A stretch of DNA of 64,000 nt from Devosia sp. XK-2 (lineage in GTDB: Bacteria; Pseudomonadota; Alphaproteobacteria; Rhizobiales; Devosiaceae), in contig NZ_CP146608.1 of NCBI RefSeq assembly GCF_037113415.1, positions 1,012,501-1,076,500 on the forward strand. The letters run 5' to 3'. Position 1 is the first letter of the stretch. Every line of letters starts with the position of its first letter. Below are positions 1 through 8,388 of this stretch, in pieces. The position numbers and the translations under genes were made by a program. The notes beneath the pieces were generated by a model. The model searched no databases. It saw only the letters and a list, made by a program, of their open reading frames with translations, and was not told where the DNA came from.

Positions 1-540
1 CTGCAGCGCACCCGTATCGGGCCGGCCCGCGATTACCGCTATGGCATTGAGCGCTACTACAATTGGCTGCGGACGACGCAATACCAATCCTCGCCTACAC
101 GATACAACACTGTGGGCCGCCACATCCTGGCCGATATCGACACGGTCCCGACCACGTTCCAATCGATCTGCGCGGTCCTGGAAGTGGATCGGCAAAGGCA
201 GGTGGCACTGGCCGAACTGGGCGGCATAGAGCAAAGCGTGGCAGACAATGTCGCGGCGCGGCGCACCGAAAACCAATGGCATATCGATTGGTTCGTGCGG
301 GCCCTCAACTACCGCTATCAGAGCTATGCCTATGCGCTCGACCATCTGCTGGTCGAAACGCCGCATGAGCAATCCATGAGTGTGGACGAACATTTGCGAC
401 GCATGCGGCCATGGGTCGACCGAGCCAATCGCGGGGACTTCTGCTCGTCCAATTCGGGAAGCGGCAGCGGCCATGGCGTCACCATACCGTCACGCTTCCA
501 GACGATGGTTTATGATCGGGAGGTCGTGCTACCCAAGTAG
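1..540 (+). CDS. Unknown protein, C-terminal part only
   Basis: The reading frame is open from the left edge of the window to a TAG at 538-540, so at least 179 residues of a longer protein are present and the true start lies outside. The visible part is soluble in character, rich in Tyr, Arg and Trp, and has no membrane segment. It starts with a Tyr/Arg-rich stretch (DYRYGIERYYNWLR) and ends in a low-complexity Ser/Gly patch (SSNSGSGSGHG). An internal GTG at 112 could be read as a start but has no convincing ribosome binding site, and the frame continues upstream of it. I do not recognise a family. The gene is followed 26 bases later by the chromate transporter, in the same direction. Confidence 0.5.
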   Translation: MQRTRIGPARDYRYGIERYYNWLRTTQYQSSPTRYNTVGRHILADIDTVPTTFQSICAVLEVDRQRQVALAELGGIEQSVADNVAARRTENQWHIDWFVRALNYRYQSYAYALDHLLVETPHEQSMSVDEHLRRMRPWVDRANRGDFCSSNSGSGSGHGVTIPSRFQTMVYDREVVLPK

Positions 541-566
541 GGCCAGCTGCCAGCCTATAGGGTACC

Positions 567-1925
567 ATGACGGTCGACACCAAGCCTGCCTATCCTTCAT
601 TTTCGGAGGCACTCCGCGTCTGGGCCAAGATCGGCCTTCTGTCCTTTGGCGGACCGGCCGGACAGATCGCCTTGATGCACAAAGAACTGGTCGAGGAGCG
701 CCGCTGGATATCGGAGTCCCGGTTTCTGCACGCCCTCAACTATTGCATGCTGTTGCCCGGACCCGAGGCCCAGCAATTGGCGACCTATGTGGGCTGGTTG
801 CTGCATGGCTGGCGGGGCGGTGTGGCCGCGGGCGTGCTTTTCGTGCTGCCGGGATTCTTCGTGATACTGGCATTGGCCACCAGCTATTCGCTGTTTCAAC
901 AGGTGGACTGGGTCAACGCGATCTTCTTTGGCCTCAAGGCCGCTGTGCTGGCAATCGTCGTCGAAGCCCTGATCCGGGTTGCGCACCGGGCGCTCAAAAA
1001 CAGCTTGTCCTATGGCCTGGCGGCATTCGCTTTCCTGGCGCTGTTTGCCTTTGCAGTGCCGTTTCCGCTCGTGGTTCTGGGGGCCGGTCTCGTCGGCTAT
1101 CTGGTGGCCAGGCAGCGGTCGGACCTTCTGACCGGAGGGGGGCACAAGTCCAACGCGAGCGCCCCGCAAATGGCCGCTGTAATCGACCAGAACGTGTCGG
1201 AGGTCGACCCGAGCTGGCGGCGCGCCCTGATGGTGACGGGTGTTTGGGGTGGCCTGTGGGTCGCCCCGCTGGTGCCGCTGACCCTGCTATGGGGCTGGGA
1301 CAATGCATTCGTCGCCATTATGGGGTTTTTCTCGCAGATGGCGGTGGTGACATTCGGCGGCGCCTATGCCGTGCTCGCCTATGTGGCGAGCGAGGCCGTG
1401 GGTACATTCGGCTGGCTGCAACCGGGCGAAATGCTGGACGGATTGGCCCTGGCGGAAACAACGCCGGGACCGTTGGTTCTAGTGCTCAGTTTTGTCGGCT
1501 ATGTGGCCGGCTTTCGCGACCCGGCGGGATTGCCGAATGTCTGGGGCGGAGTGCTGGGCGCGAGTCTTGCCACCTGGGTCACCTTTGTCCCCTGCTTCCT
1601 CTGGATCTTCCTTGGCGCCCCCTATATCGAGCGGCTGAGGTCCAATGTGGCGCTGGTGGGGGCATTGGCGGCGATCACCGCGGCGGTGGTCGGCGTTATC
1701 TTCAATCTGGCCCTGTGGTTCGCCCTGCATGTGCTGTTCCGCGAGGTCGGACGCATCGAGGCGGGGCCCCTATTCTTGGCCTGGCCCAATTGGACGACGC
1801 TGGACTGGACCGCTGTGGCGCTGACCATTGTCGCCGGCATGGCGCTGTTCGGCCTGCATTGGGGCGTGCTGCGCACCCTTGCCGTCTGCGCGCTCGGCGG
1901 GCTGGTGGTGCAGGCCTTGCTTTAG
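567..1925 (+). CDS. chrA: Chromate efflux transporter, CHR family (long form)
   Basis: A 452-residue inner-membrane protein with about ten hydrophobic segments, the usual size for two-domain CHR transporters. The N-terminal CHR motif FGGPAGQ is at residues 27-33, and the matching motif of the C-terminal half (TFGGAYAVL) is near residue 262, so both halves are present. Family members export chromate taken up by sulfate transporters. Some paralogues have no proven chromate role, so the substrate is inferred from family. The start ATG follows GCCAGCTGCC... with no strong Shine-Dalgarno. Its stop overlaps the stop of the convergent ABC permease gene by three bases. Confidence 0.85.
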   Translation: MTVDTKPAYPSFSEALRVWAKIGLLSFGGPAGQIALMHKELVEERRWISESRFLHALNYCMLLPGPEAQQLATYVGWLLHGWRGGVAAGVLFVLPGFFVILALATSYSLFQQVDWVNAIFFGLKAAVLAIVVEALIRVAHRALKNSLSYGLAAFAFLALFAFAVPFPLVVLGAGLVGYLVARQRSDLLTGGGHKSNASAPQMAAVIDQNVSEVDPSWRRALMVTGVWGGLWVAPLVPLTLLWGWDNAFVAIMGFFSQMAVVTFGGAYAVLAYVASEAVGTFGWLQPGEMLDGLALAETTPGPLVLVLSFVGYVAGFRDPAGLPNVWGGVLGASLATWVTFVPCFLWIFLGAPYIERLRSNVALVGALAAITAAVVGVIFNLALWFALHVLFREVGRIEAGPLFLAWPNWTTLDWTAVALTIVAGMALFGLHWGVLRTLAVCALGGLVVQALL

Positions 1926-2629
1926 CGTGCCTGGCGCCTGAGATAGAGCCAGGCGGCATGGGCGACCAGAGCCCCGAAGAAAGCCAGCCCGCCGAACGAC
2001 CAGGCATAGCCCAGGCCCTCGTTGCCCCCGACAAAGGCCTCAATCCCATTGAGCGCCCAACTGGCCGGGGTCAGCCACAGGACCGGCCGGTACCAGGCAT
2101 CCTGCGGGATGAAGAGACCGACCGTGGCAATGGCGACATAGAGATTGAGTATCTTGAACAGACCGAGCGCCTGCACCTTGTCGTGCGAAATGGCGGGGAT
2201 GAGCAGGGTCACCCAGGACACGGCCAGCGATAGTGTGAGGATAGGCACCAGCCATTGGTGGAACGGCAGGTCGATGGCGCGCGCCGCATAGATGAAGGCG
2301 AAGGCATAGAGCAGCACAAAGGCCGTGGGCAGGGCGACACGCGCCCAGAGGACACCCATGGCGGAGGCCGGACTGACAAGCAGGGCCTGGTTCACGCCAC
2401 TATCCATTTCATCCACGATCAGCATGGCGAAAAGATAGCCCATGCCCGGCATATAGGTGAGCAGGAGCAGAAGCTGGGTATTGTGCCACCATTCGGGATA
2501 GAGCCCCATATGGCGCAGGATCGAGGCTATCGTCGCCAGGGCGATCATCATCACCACGATATTGATCATGATGCTGTCCCGCGTGATCGAGACGATGTCG
2601 TGGCCGATGACGGACAGGACGCGGTTCAT
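1922..2629 (-). CDS. ABC-2 type transporter permease
   Basis: A 235-residue membrane protein with about six hydrophobic segments and no signal peptide, typical of an ABC-2 half permease. It is the last gene of a three-gene minus-strand operon (ATPase, permease, permease) and lies 10 bases downstream of the first permease. The two permeases differ in sequence and presumably form a heterodimer with the ATPase dimer at 3362-4258. The DE-containing cytosolic loop (VDEMDSGVNQALLVSP) resembles the conserved loop of the partner permease (MERSQNTLSALAVSP), which suggests that the two genes are ancient duplicates. The exported substrate is unknown. The layout resembles the three-gene fluoroquinolone exporters of actinobacteria, but that is only an analogy. 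Confidence 0.8.
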   Translation of the reverse strand: MNRVLSVIGHDIVSITRDSIMINIVVMMIALATIASILRHMGLYPEWWHNTQLLLLLTYMPGMGYLFAMLIVDEMDSGVNQALLVSPASAMGVLWARVALPTAFVLLYAFAFIYAARAIDLPFHQWLVPILTLSLAVSWVTLLIPAISHDKVQALGLFKILNLYVAIATVGLFIPQDAWYRPVLWLTPASWALNGIEAFVGGNEGLGYAWSFGGLAFFGALVAHAAWLYLRRQAR

Positions 2630-2639
2630 GGCGTGGCTC

Positions 2640-3365
2640 CTAATCTTCGACCCGGCTGAGTTCGGAGGTGTAGACGCCGATCGTCCAGCGATAGAAGACG
2701 ACGATCATCACCGCCATATAGGCAAAGGCATAGACGATATCGGCCGTGCTGACGGCGGACGGCTGGGCGGCCCAGAGCATGGCCCGCAGCATGGCGTGAC
2801 CCGGATTGATGGCAAAAAGCAGCCATTGCCAGATCCCGGTGACCACACCGAAATGGGAAGCCAGAGGCAGAAACAGGATTATGGTGATCGGCATGGCCCG
2901 CGCGATGAAATGGTTCATCGAATTCGCGCCGGCAACGATCAGGAAACCGCCCAATACGCCAATCGCCCCGGTAAAAGCCAGCACGAGGGTGAAACGCAAC
3001 ACCATGTCGATGGGCGGCACCCAATAGGCCACCGCCAGAAGGAACAGGCTGCCCACAATGGCCAAGAGGGTCAGGGTGGCGACCTTGGCAAGGATATAGT
3101 TGCCCACCGGGGCCGGGGAAACGGCCAACGCCGAAAGCGTGTTCTGGCTGCGCTCCATCAGGACGATGGAGCCCACAAAGCTGGCCCCGACAATGGCCGG
3201 ATCGAAAAAGAGGACCAGCGTGAAAATGGTGGGCGGCGCCTCGGGCGGCAGCAGCTTGAGGAAGATGGCGAAGCCCAGCGTGGTCAAGACGGTGAATAGA
3301 TAGATGTTCTCGCGCGCCTGTAACTGAATGTCCCACACGATCAGTCGTTTGAGGGTGGCACTCAT
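2640..3365 (-). CDS. ABC-2 type transporter permease
   Basis: A 241-residue membrane protein with about six transmembrane segments. It overlaps the end of the ATPase gene by four bases (start at 3365, ATPase stop at 3362), which indicates translational coupling. It carries the loop motif MERSQNTLSALAVSP, where ABC-2 permeases contact the ATPase. It probably pairs with the neighbouring permease at 1922-2629. The operon is divergent from a TetR regulator, the usual arrangement for inducible drug or lipid exporters. The substrate cannot be read from the sequence. Confidence 0.8.
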   Translation of the reverse strand: MSATLKRLIVWDIQLQARENIYLFTVLTTLGFAIFLKLLPPEAPPTIFTLVLFFDPAIVGASFVGSIVLMERSQNTLSALAVSPAPVGNYILAKVATLTLLAIVGSLFLLAVAYWVPPIDMVLRFTLVLAFTGAIGVLGGFLIVAGANSMNHFIARAMPITIILFLPLASHFGVVTGIWQWLLFAINPGHAMLRAMLWAAQPSAVSTADIVYAFAYMAVMIVVFYRWTIGVYTSELSRVED

Positions 3366-4258
3366 TGCGCCGCCACCGGTTCGGTCTGGTCCAGACGATG
3401 GCCTGTTACATTGGTGAAGACCTTATCGAGGCTCGCCTCCTGGGAATGGATGCGTTCGACAGCGCCCGAGCGGAGCAAGGCCAGAAAGCCGGGATCGTCG
3501 CCCAGCCCGTCCAGCGGAAATTCAGCGGTTTGCGCATCCGCCGTGCCCACGGCAACCATCCGGCGGCCATGCGCCGATTTGAGCGCCTGCGGTGTGTCCA
3601 GAGCCGCAAAGCGGCCATCGACCATGAAGGAAATGCGATCGCAGAGCTGGTCCACGTCGTTCATGTTGTGCGTGGTGAGCACCACGGTTTTGCCGGCGCG
3701 GGCGAGATCGGCAACCAGCGATTTGACGATGCCGGCATTGACCGGATCGAGCCCGGCCGTGGGCTCGTCCAGAAAGATCAGTTCCGGATCGTGCTGCAGG
3801 GCGCGAACGAAATTGAGCCGCATGCGCATGCCCTTGGAAAAGGTCTCGACGCGCTTGTCGAGATAATCTTCCAGACCCACCAGCGCCAACATCTCGGCCG
3901 GGCTTCGGCTGGGCCGCGCATAGAGCGAGGCGAAGAAATCCAGATTCTCCCGGGCGGTGAACTTGAGATAGTGATTGGGCAATTCGAAGCCGACGCCAAT
4001 GCGCTCGAAATAATCCGATCCCCAGGCATCGAGTGGTTTGCCCATGATGGCGACCTGGCCGCCAAAGCCGCGCTGCTGCCGGGTGAGGACCTTCTGCGTG
4101 GTGCTCTTGCCGGCGCCCGAAGGCCCTAGAAGGCCAAAGATTTCACCGCGCCGCACCGCGAAGCTGACGCCGTTCACGGCAGGCTTGGCCTGGCCCTTGT
4201 AGACGTAGCTGAGATCGTGGACGGAGATGATATCGTCCACATGCGCTGTCACGGCCAT
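3362..4258 (-). CDS. ABC transporter ATP-binding protein of the exporter operon
   Basis: A 298-residue ATPase. Walker A GPSGAGKST is at residues 45-53, the signature FSKGM at 140-144, Walker B LIFLDEP at 160-166 followed by TAGLDP, and the H-loop is TTHNM. The segment where the Q-loop glutamine is expected reads FELPN instead, a variant seen in this exporter subgroup. I chose the ATG at 4258 rather than an in-frame ATG at 4294, because AAGGAG sits six bases upstream of it and the longer version would run into the promoter and operator. It is first gene of the ATPase-permease-permease operon, divergent from the TetR gene at 4332. Confidence 0.88.
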   Translation of the reverse strand: MAVTAHVDDIISVHDLSYVYKGQAKPAVNGVSFAVRRGEIFGLLGPSGAGKSTTQKVLTRQQRGFGGQVAIMGKPLDAWGSDYFERIGVGFELPNHYLKFTARENLDFFASLYARPSRSPAEMLALVGLEDYLDKRVETFSKGMRMRLNFVRALQHDPELIFLDEPTAGLDPVNAGIVKSLVADLARAGKTVVLTTHNMNDVDQLCDRISFMVDGRFAALDTPQALKSAHGRRMVAVGTADAQTAEFPLDGLGDDPGFLALLRSGAVERIHSQEASLDKVFTNVTGHRLDQTEPVAAQ

Positions 4259-4268
4259 GAAATGCTCC

Positions 4269-4319
4269 TTGACTTGTTCGGCGGCACGCAACATAAACAG
4301 ACCGACGGTTGGTTTGCAA
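4269..4319. promoter_or_regulatory. Divergent promoters with a TetR-type palindromic operator
   Basis: A 21-bp palindrome with the form AAAC-AG-ACCG-A-CGGT-TG-GTTT lies at 4295-4315, centred on 4305. Two opposed promoters overlap it. Rightward, TTGACT (4269-4274), 17 bp, CATAAA (4292-4297) reads into the TetR gene. Leftward, TTGCAA (4319-4314), 18 bp, TATGTT (4295-4290) reads into the ABC operon. A repressor bound at this site would block both promoters, which fits autorepression plus exporter repression by the adjacent TetR protein. The motifs are read directly; the binding is inferred. Confidence 0.65.
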
Positions 4320-4331
4320 GAGGAAACGACT

Positions 4332-5036
4332 TTGGCCAGGGCTTATCTCAGCGCCAATGAGCGACGTGAACAGATATTGGATCGCGCCCAGGCGCTGTTT
4401 TTCAGCAAGGGCTTTGATGCAACCACGGTACAGGACCTGATGCTGGCCGCGGGCGTCTCCAAAGGCGGATTCTATCATCATTTCGCGTCCAAGGAGGATG
4501 TGCTCGAAGCCATGAGCGAGCGGCTGGCATCCGTTTCCATAGCGCTCATCCAAGACGTGATGGCGATACCCGGCCTGAACGCATTTGAGCGGCTCGATCA
4601 GTCGCTTCGGGCAATGCGCCGGTTCAAGAAAGAAAATGCCAAGGGCATCATCGCGGCCTTCAACACCGTGCTGCGGGCAGAGAACATCGTGCTCTACGAT
4701 CGGATCAACCGCGCCAATATCCGCATCGTTCTGCCACTGCTCTCCGCGATAATCGAAGAGGGACGGCAGGACGGCAGCTTCAATGTGCCCAATGCGCGCC
4801 AGGCCGCGCAGGCGATCCTGGCGCTTGGCAGCATGCTGCAGGACGCCGTGGCCGGGGCCCTGGCTGCCAGGAACCAATCAGATCGTCAGAGGGCCAATGC
4901 GGAACTGGACAGCGCCCTGCGCTGGCAGGGCATTGCGATTGACCGCATTCTGGGGCTGCCGGATGGGAGTATTCAATATGCGGAACCTGGCTTCGTGGAC
5001 GCGCTTCTGCCGGTGGACGACAAGGCAGGGCGATAA
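4332..5036 (+). CDS. TetR/AcrR-family transcriptional regulator
   Basis: A 234-residue regulator when started at the TTG at 4332 (ARAYLSANERREQIL...), which has AGAGGAA about seven bases upstream. The longer frame from 4227 would run backwards through the promoter and encode a non-conserved leader. The TetR helix-turn-helix covers about residues 28-51 (DATTVQDLMLAAGVSKGGFYHHF), with the typical GxFYxxF. The rest is an all-helical ligand-binding domain. It is divergent from the ABC exporter operon and a 21-bp palindrome lies between them, so it most likely represses that exporter and itself. The ligand is unknown. Confidence 0.88.
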   Translation: MARAYLSANERREQILDRAQALFFSKGFDATTVQDLMLAAGVSKGGFYHHFASKEDVLEAMSERLASVSIALIQDVMAIPGLNAFERLDQSLRAMRRFKKENAKGIIAAFNTVLRAENIVLYDRINRANIRIVLPLLSAIIEEGRQDGSFNVPNARQAAQAILALGSMLQDAVAGALAARNQSDRQRANAELDSALRWQGIAIDRILGLPDGSIQYAEPGFVDALLPVDDKAGR

Positions 5037-5077
5037 ACGCCGCCGCGGGCGTGTTCTGAAAAAGAGGCATAGGGACC

Positions 5078-5821
5078 ATGGACGTTGTACTGGGCGCGAC
5101 CTTGCACGATCCGGTAGGACGAACGGCCGAAACGGTTGCCCGTCTGGACCCGCAATTGCGGGCCTTGTTCCCCTCCATTGCCGTTAACGTGTCTGACGCG
5201 ACCCGCCCCGAAGTGCTTTCGGCGGTGCGGGACCTGGGGGGGCGCGTGATGACCCACGCAGCGGCCGAGGCCAATATCGGCCGGTTTCGTCGCGATGCTG
5301 TCGCCTTCGCCGCCGATGGACGGCATGTGCTCTACGTGGATTTCGACCATCTGATGCGCTGGGTCGAACATGGCCTTGACGACCTCAAGCGCGTGCTGGC
5401 GGTGGATCCGGACGTAGATATGCTGGTGGTCGGGCGATCTGCAGCCGCGCTGGCCGAGGGACCTCGGCGCCTGCGGGAGACAGAGAACCTGGTCAATCAC
5501 GCCTATGCACTTCTGACGGGCGAGCATTGGGACCTGATGTTTGCGGTTCGTCGCCTATCGCCAGCGGCGGCCGATCTTGTCGTCAGCCAGAGCCGGGTCG
5601 ATACGCTGGCCAATGATGTCGAGTGGCCATTGCTGGCCCGCCGAGCCGGCCTTCGGCTCGGCTACACGGCATCCGACGCCCTGTCCTATCGCACGATCGA
5701 GGCATTCGGAGCCCCGGCCGATAGCGGCGACGAAGATGCATTACAGTGGATCAGGCGGCTTGAATTTGCCGCGCTCCATGCTTCGGCCATGCGGCCGTTT
5801 CTGGACGACCAGATGGACTAA
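5078..5821 (+). CDS. Unknown protein with a glycosyltransferase-A-like DxD motif
   Basis: A 247-residue soluble protein, no signal peptide. The N-terminus (DVVLGATLHDP) looks like the first beta strand of a nucleotide-binding fold. Near residue 85 it has YVDFDH, placed like the DxD metal site of GT-A glycosyltransferases. A conserved-looking LxxTENLVNHAYALLTGEHWDLMFAVRRLS block sits in the middle. Catalysis is not shown. The start ATG follows AAAGAGGCATAGGGACC. It comes 41 bases after the TetR gene and ends against the convergent Nudix gene, with stops overlapping by three bases. I do not recognise a named family and give no function. Confidence 0.6.
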   Translation: MDVVLGATLHDPVGRTAETVARLDPQLRALFPSIAVNVSDATRPEVLSAVRDLGGRVMTHAAAEANIGRFRRDAVAFAADGRHVLYVDFDHLMRWVEHGLDDLKRVLAVDPDVDMLVVGRSAAALAEGPRRLRETENLVNHAYALLTGEHWDLMFAVRRLSPAAADLVVSQSRVDTLANDVEWPLLARRAGLRLGYTASDALSYRTIEAFGAPADSGDEDALQWIRRLEFAALHASAMRPFLDDQMD

Positions 5822-6390
5822 ACCAGGGGTGTCATCGCGCTGAGGCGGGTCGCCGCTTTTGGGGCGAAGTCCTGAAGCATGGCCGCGTCGCGCCATTGGG
5901 CGGCATGCACCTCTTCGCGCTGGGCGATCAGCGGGCTGGCCGGGTCGGCGACAAACAAATATTGCAGGTCGTGGTGGATGTGAGGCGGCTCGTTGCGGGC
6001 CGGTTTGCCCGGAACGTCATGGCTGTCGATGACGAAGGGCAGGTCGCCGCCCGCATGCCAGGGATGAAGCGCAAGGCCGCTAATACCGGTTTCCTCCTCC
6101 GCCTCGCGCTGGGCCGATTGGTGGAAATGCTCGGCCGGCTCATAGTGCCCGCCCGGCTGCAGCCAGCGGCCAACCGTGATGTGATCGATCAGCAGGGTCT
6201 GACGGTGGTCGGGCGAAAGAACAATAGCGCTGGTGGTGACATGGCCGGGAAAGGTCGTGCGCAGATCGAGACGGTGATCTTGCTCCATCTGCCAGCGAAG
6301 CAGCGACAGATGCTCGCGCGGCGAAGCGATTTCGTCGAGGTAGTGGATAACGATTCGGGTCAGGGCAGCGGCGAAACTTTCAGGCGTCAT
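5818..6390 (-). CDS. Nudix hydrolase
   Basis: A 190-residue cytosolic protein with a complete Nudix box (GX5EX7REUXEEXGU) at residues 81-103: GHYEPAE, then REAEEETGI. All metal-binding glutamates are present. Nudix enzymes cleave nucleoside diphosphates linked to another moiety; the substrate cannot be read here. The N-terminal 50 residues (helical, with SLLRWQMEQDHRLDLRTTFPGHVT) are an extension seen in some alphaproteobacterial Nudix proteins. It is separated from the upstream small gene at 6394-6684 by only three bases, so the two are probably co-transcribed with the DUF1254/DUF1214 pair. Confidence 0.85.
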   Translation of the reverse strand: MTPESFAAALTRIVIHYLDEIASPREHLSLLRWQMEQDHRLDLRTTFPGHVTTSAIVLSPDHRQTLLIDHITVGRWLQPGGHYEPAEHFHQSAQREAEEETGISGLALHPWHAGGDLPFVIDSHDVPGKPARNEPPHIHHDLQYLFVADPASPLIAQREEVHAAQWRDAAMLQDFAPKAATRLSAMTPLV

Positions 6391-6393
6391 GCG

Positions 6394-6684
6394 CTAAATG
6401 TAGACCAGATCATAGACGTAAGATTTGGCCCCCTTCTTGCTGACCCATTCGCCCTCGGGCGGGGCGTCAAGCGGCTGGTCGGTCGGCAGTGTGTTCCAGG
6501 GACGGCCAGCGACGTCCTGGCTTTCGTCGTTCCAGGCAACCCAGCCCAGATCGGGCTCGAAGACGATCCAGTAATCGCCGTCCGCACGCCGGAACCCGCT
6601 ACGGCCACCCGGTTCAGCCGCGCGCACAAAGACATAGACCAGATCGTCGCTCCTGCGACGCAGTTCGAAGCGATCAATGGTCAT
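6394..6684 (-). CDS. Small conserved hypothetical protein
   Basis: A 96-residue soluble protein rich in aromatic and charged residues (MTIDRFELRRRSDDLVYVFVR..., GDYWIVFEPDLGWVAWND). It has no signal peptide and no metal-binding motif. Its start overlaps the stop of the DUF1254 gene by four bases (6681-6684), and it ends three bases before the Nudix gene starts, so it sits inside a tight operon. I do not recognise the family. The operon position and good codon use make it a real gene. Confidence 0.6.
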   Translation of the reverse strand: MTIDRFELRRRSDDLVYVFVRAAEPGGRSGFRRADGDYWIVFEPDLGWVAWNDESQDVAGRPWNTLPTDQPLDAPPEGEWVSKKGAKSYVYDLVYI

Positions 6685-7226
6685 GCCCGTGGCCCACAGC
6701 TGATTTCAGAGAGTTCGGCCTCGAACCGGGCGCGCATGGCCGCATGTGGAGCCGAGAGGCGGACGAGAACGAACAGGTCATTGCTCGCTGCCTCCACAAT
6801 CAGCAGGCCTTCGGTGATATCGATCTCCTGCTGGGCCAGGAGACGCGTCTGCGCCGGATTGAAGACGCCCATGTCCACGGTCTGGCCGATGCCATCGCGA
6901 TTGGTGGTGGAATAGATAACGATGCCGTTCTGATCATAAACGGCGACGGACCAGAATGCGTCAGGCAAGACGCCATTGAGATAGGCGGGACCATCGGACA
7001 GGTCGATCTGGCAAAGCCCGTAGCTCAACTCGGGGTCCAGATGCAGCGGATTGGGCGCGCCCTGCGTCATGGCGTCGAGCACCACCATGCGGTTTTTCGC
7101 CTCAAAGGTGCTCACGCGCGACCAGGCAGTCTCCTCCGCCAAAAGGGGGAGGGCGAGGATGGTGGCGATGTGAATAATGCCACCGAGGAGCAATCCGCCA
7201 ATCAGCCAGAGCAGCGTACGGATCAT
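6681..7226 (-). CDS. DUF1254 membrane-anchored protein
   Basis: A 181-residue protein with one N-terminal transmembrane segment (residues about 3-30, LLWLIGGLLLGGIIHIATILALPLL) and a periplasmic domain. It matches my memory of the short DUF1254 proteins of rhizobia, which are encoded directly after a DUF1214 protein; in longer homologues the two domains are in one chain. Conserved-looking elements are NRMVVLD, DAFWSVAVYDQNG and NRDGIGQTVD. Its start overlaps the stop of the DUF1214 gene by four bases. The biological role of the pair is not known. Confidence 0.75.
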   Translation of the reverse strand: MIRTLLWLIGGLLLGGIIHIATILALPLLAEETAWSRVSTFEAKNRMVVLDAMTQGAPNPLHLDPELSYGLCQIDLSDGPAYLNGVLPDAFWSVAVYDQNGIVIYSTTNRDGIGQTVDMGVFNPAQTRLLAQQEIDITEGLLIVEAASNDLFVLVRLSAPHAAMRARFEAELSEISCGPRA

Positions 7227-7798
7227 GCGCAGTCCTCCAGGGTAATGGAGGGCATGGCCGTATCGGACGACGCGAAGCCGGACAAGGCCGTCGTGTCATA
7301 GAGCGTCAGGACGAATTGAAACGGACCACTGCCGGCCAGTTCCAGCCAGTTTTGCGGCCTTAGCCTAGTGCCCACATGGATGTTCATGGCGCCGTCCGGC
7401 TGCCGCACAATATCGCTCGAACGCAATGCGGCATCTCCGCCGGGAGTGGCAATATTGACCCAATTGGGATCGACCGCCGACAGCGTCCAGAATGTCGATA
7501 CGGGCACATGGCCGGCTATGAGGTAGGAACAAGCCAGATCGAGCGGCGCATTATCGCTATCGGTGGTGGCAATGAATTGCAGCCCCTCACTGCGCCCAAG
7601 CTGCAATGCGGCCTCGCGTGTAATATGGGCACGGGCATAGGGATTGGGCGCTGGTGAGCCGATTTCGGGCCATGCCGTCCATGGCCCTACCGACACCGCG
7701 CCAAAAAGCCGCCCATCGGTGAGCGCGTAATAGCTCAGGCCGAAGCCGACAGCGAGGGCGACGGCGATGGACATGAGGAGGCGCAGGACAAAACGCAA
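7223..7798 (-). CDS. DUF1214 membrane-anchored protein
   Basis: A 191-residue protein with an N-terminal transmembrane segment (residues about 4-28) and a periplasmic domain with DUF1214-like features: GPWTAWPEIGSPAPNPYARAHITREAALQLG, STFWTLS and FVLTLYDTT. It is the first gene of the operon that continues with the DUF1254 protein, a small unknown protein and a Nudix hydrolase. Split DUF1214-DUF1254 pairs are common in Hyphomicrobiales. Function unknown. The region upstream (7799-7923) is the divergent promoter region shared with the exported protein at 7924. Confidence 0.75.
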   Translation of the reverse strand: MRFVLRLLMSIAVALAVGFGLSYYALTDGRLFGAVSVGPWTAWPEIGSPAPNPYARAHITREAALQLGRSEGLQFIATTDSDNAPLDLACSYLIAGHVPVSTFWTLSAVDPNWVNIATPGGDAALRSSDIVRQPDGAMNIHVGTRLRPQNWLELAGSGPFQFVLTLYDTTALSGFASSDTAMPSITLEDCA

Positions 7799-7923
7799 GG
7801 GTCAGCTTCTCTGCATTTTGGGCATATTTGGCTGGGCCAGATGCGTTTAGGGACCTTTAGGCTTGTAGCAATGCAGCGCTTTATGCGGAAGGTATTTATG
7901 CACCGGTTTGGGAGGAGAGCCTG

Positions 7924-8388
7924 ATGAAGGGGAAGTTTGGCGCGAGCCTGGGTCTGGTCATTGCAATTGCCGCCGCGACAGGCGCCGCCACCGGAAAGGA
8001 GAAGGTTTCAGCCGTAGACCTCTCGCTTTGGGTGGGGGATTGGTCGGCCAGCGTTGAACAGGACATATACATTGCGCTGGATGAACGCGGAGGCCTTTTT
8101 GTGGAGGGATTCGCCAGTTGGGGCGCCCAAGACCCTGAGCGTGTCGAACGCGGCGCTATCAATGTCGGGGAGATTTCCGCCCATGTCCCGGAGGACTGGG
8201 TGCGGGCCGACGGTCGACTGGAATTCGCCGTGGGACCGAACGGCCCCATCCCCGTGCGGGCGGCAGAAGAATATGACTGCGTGATCGCCCTGCAATTGCG
8301 CGGCGAGGTCATCGTTGCGGAGGACAACATGATGTGTGGCGGGCACAATGTGACGTTCACCGGCACCTATCGGCGAATGCCGGATTGA
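7924..8388 (+). CDS. Exported protein of unknown function
   Basis: A 154-residue protein with a Sec-type signal peptide (MKGKFGASLGLVIAIAAATGAATG) and a mature part containing two cysteines (ECDCVIA-type position near 118 and MMCGGH near 138) that could form a disulfide in the periplasm. The WVGDWSASV and FTGTYRRM segments resemble the ends of a small beta barrel. GGGAGGAGAG six bases before the ATG is a strong ribosome binding site. It stands alone, and its stop abuts the convergent penicillin-binding protein gene (stop at 8389). Confidence 0.6.
   Translation: MKGKFGASLGLVIAIAAATGAATGKEKVSAVDLSLWVGDWSASVEQDIYIALDERGGLFVEGFASWGAQDPERVERGAINVGEISAHVPEDWVRADGRLEFAVGPNGPIPVRAAEEYDCVIALQLRGEVIVAEDNMMCGGHNVTFTGTYRRMPD

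Noticed and set aside
112-540. A complete 142-residue gene starting at GTG 112
   Set aside because: The same frame is open to the window edge and the upstream residues look coding, so the gene is treated as a C-terminal fragment.
380-2233. 617-residue plus-strand frame overlapping the chromate transporter
   Set aside because: Out of frame with chrA, which has clear family motifs; the translation is Gly/Arg-rich nonsense.
3406-4065. Several small frames inside the ABC ATPase gene on both strands
   Set aside because: They coincide with the ATPase frame carrying Walker and signature motifs; alternative frames have no support.
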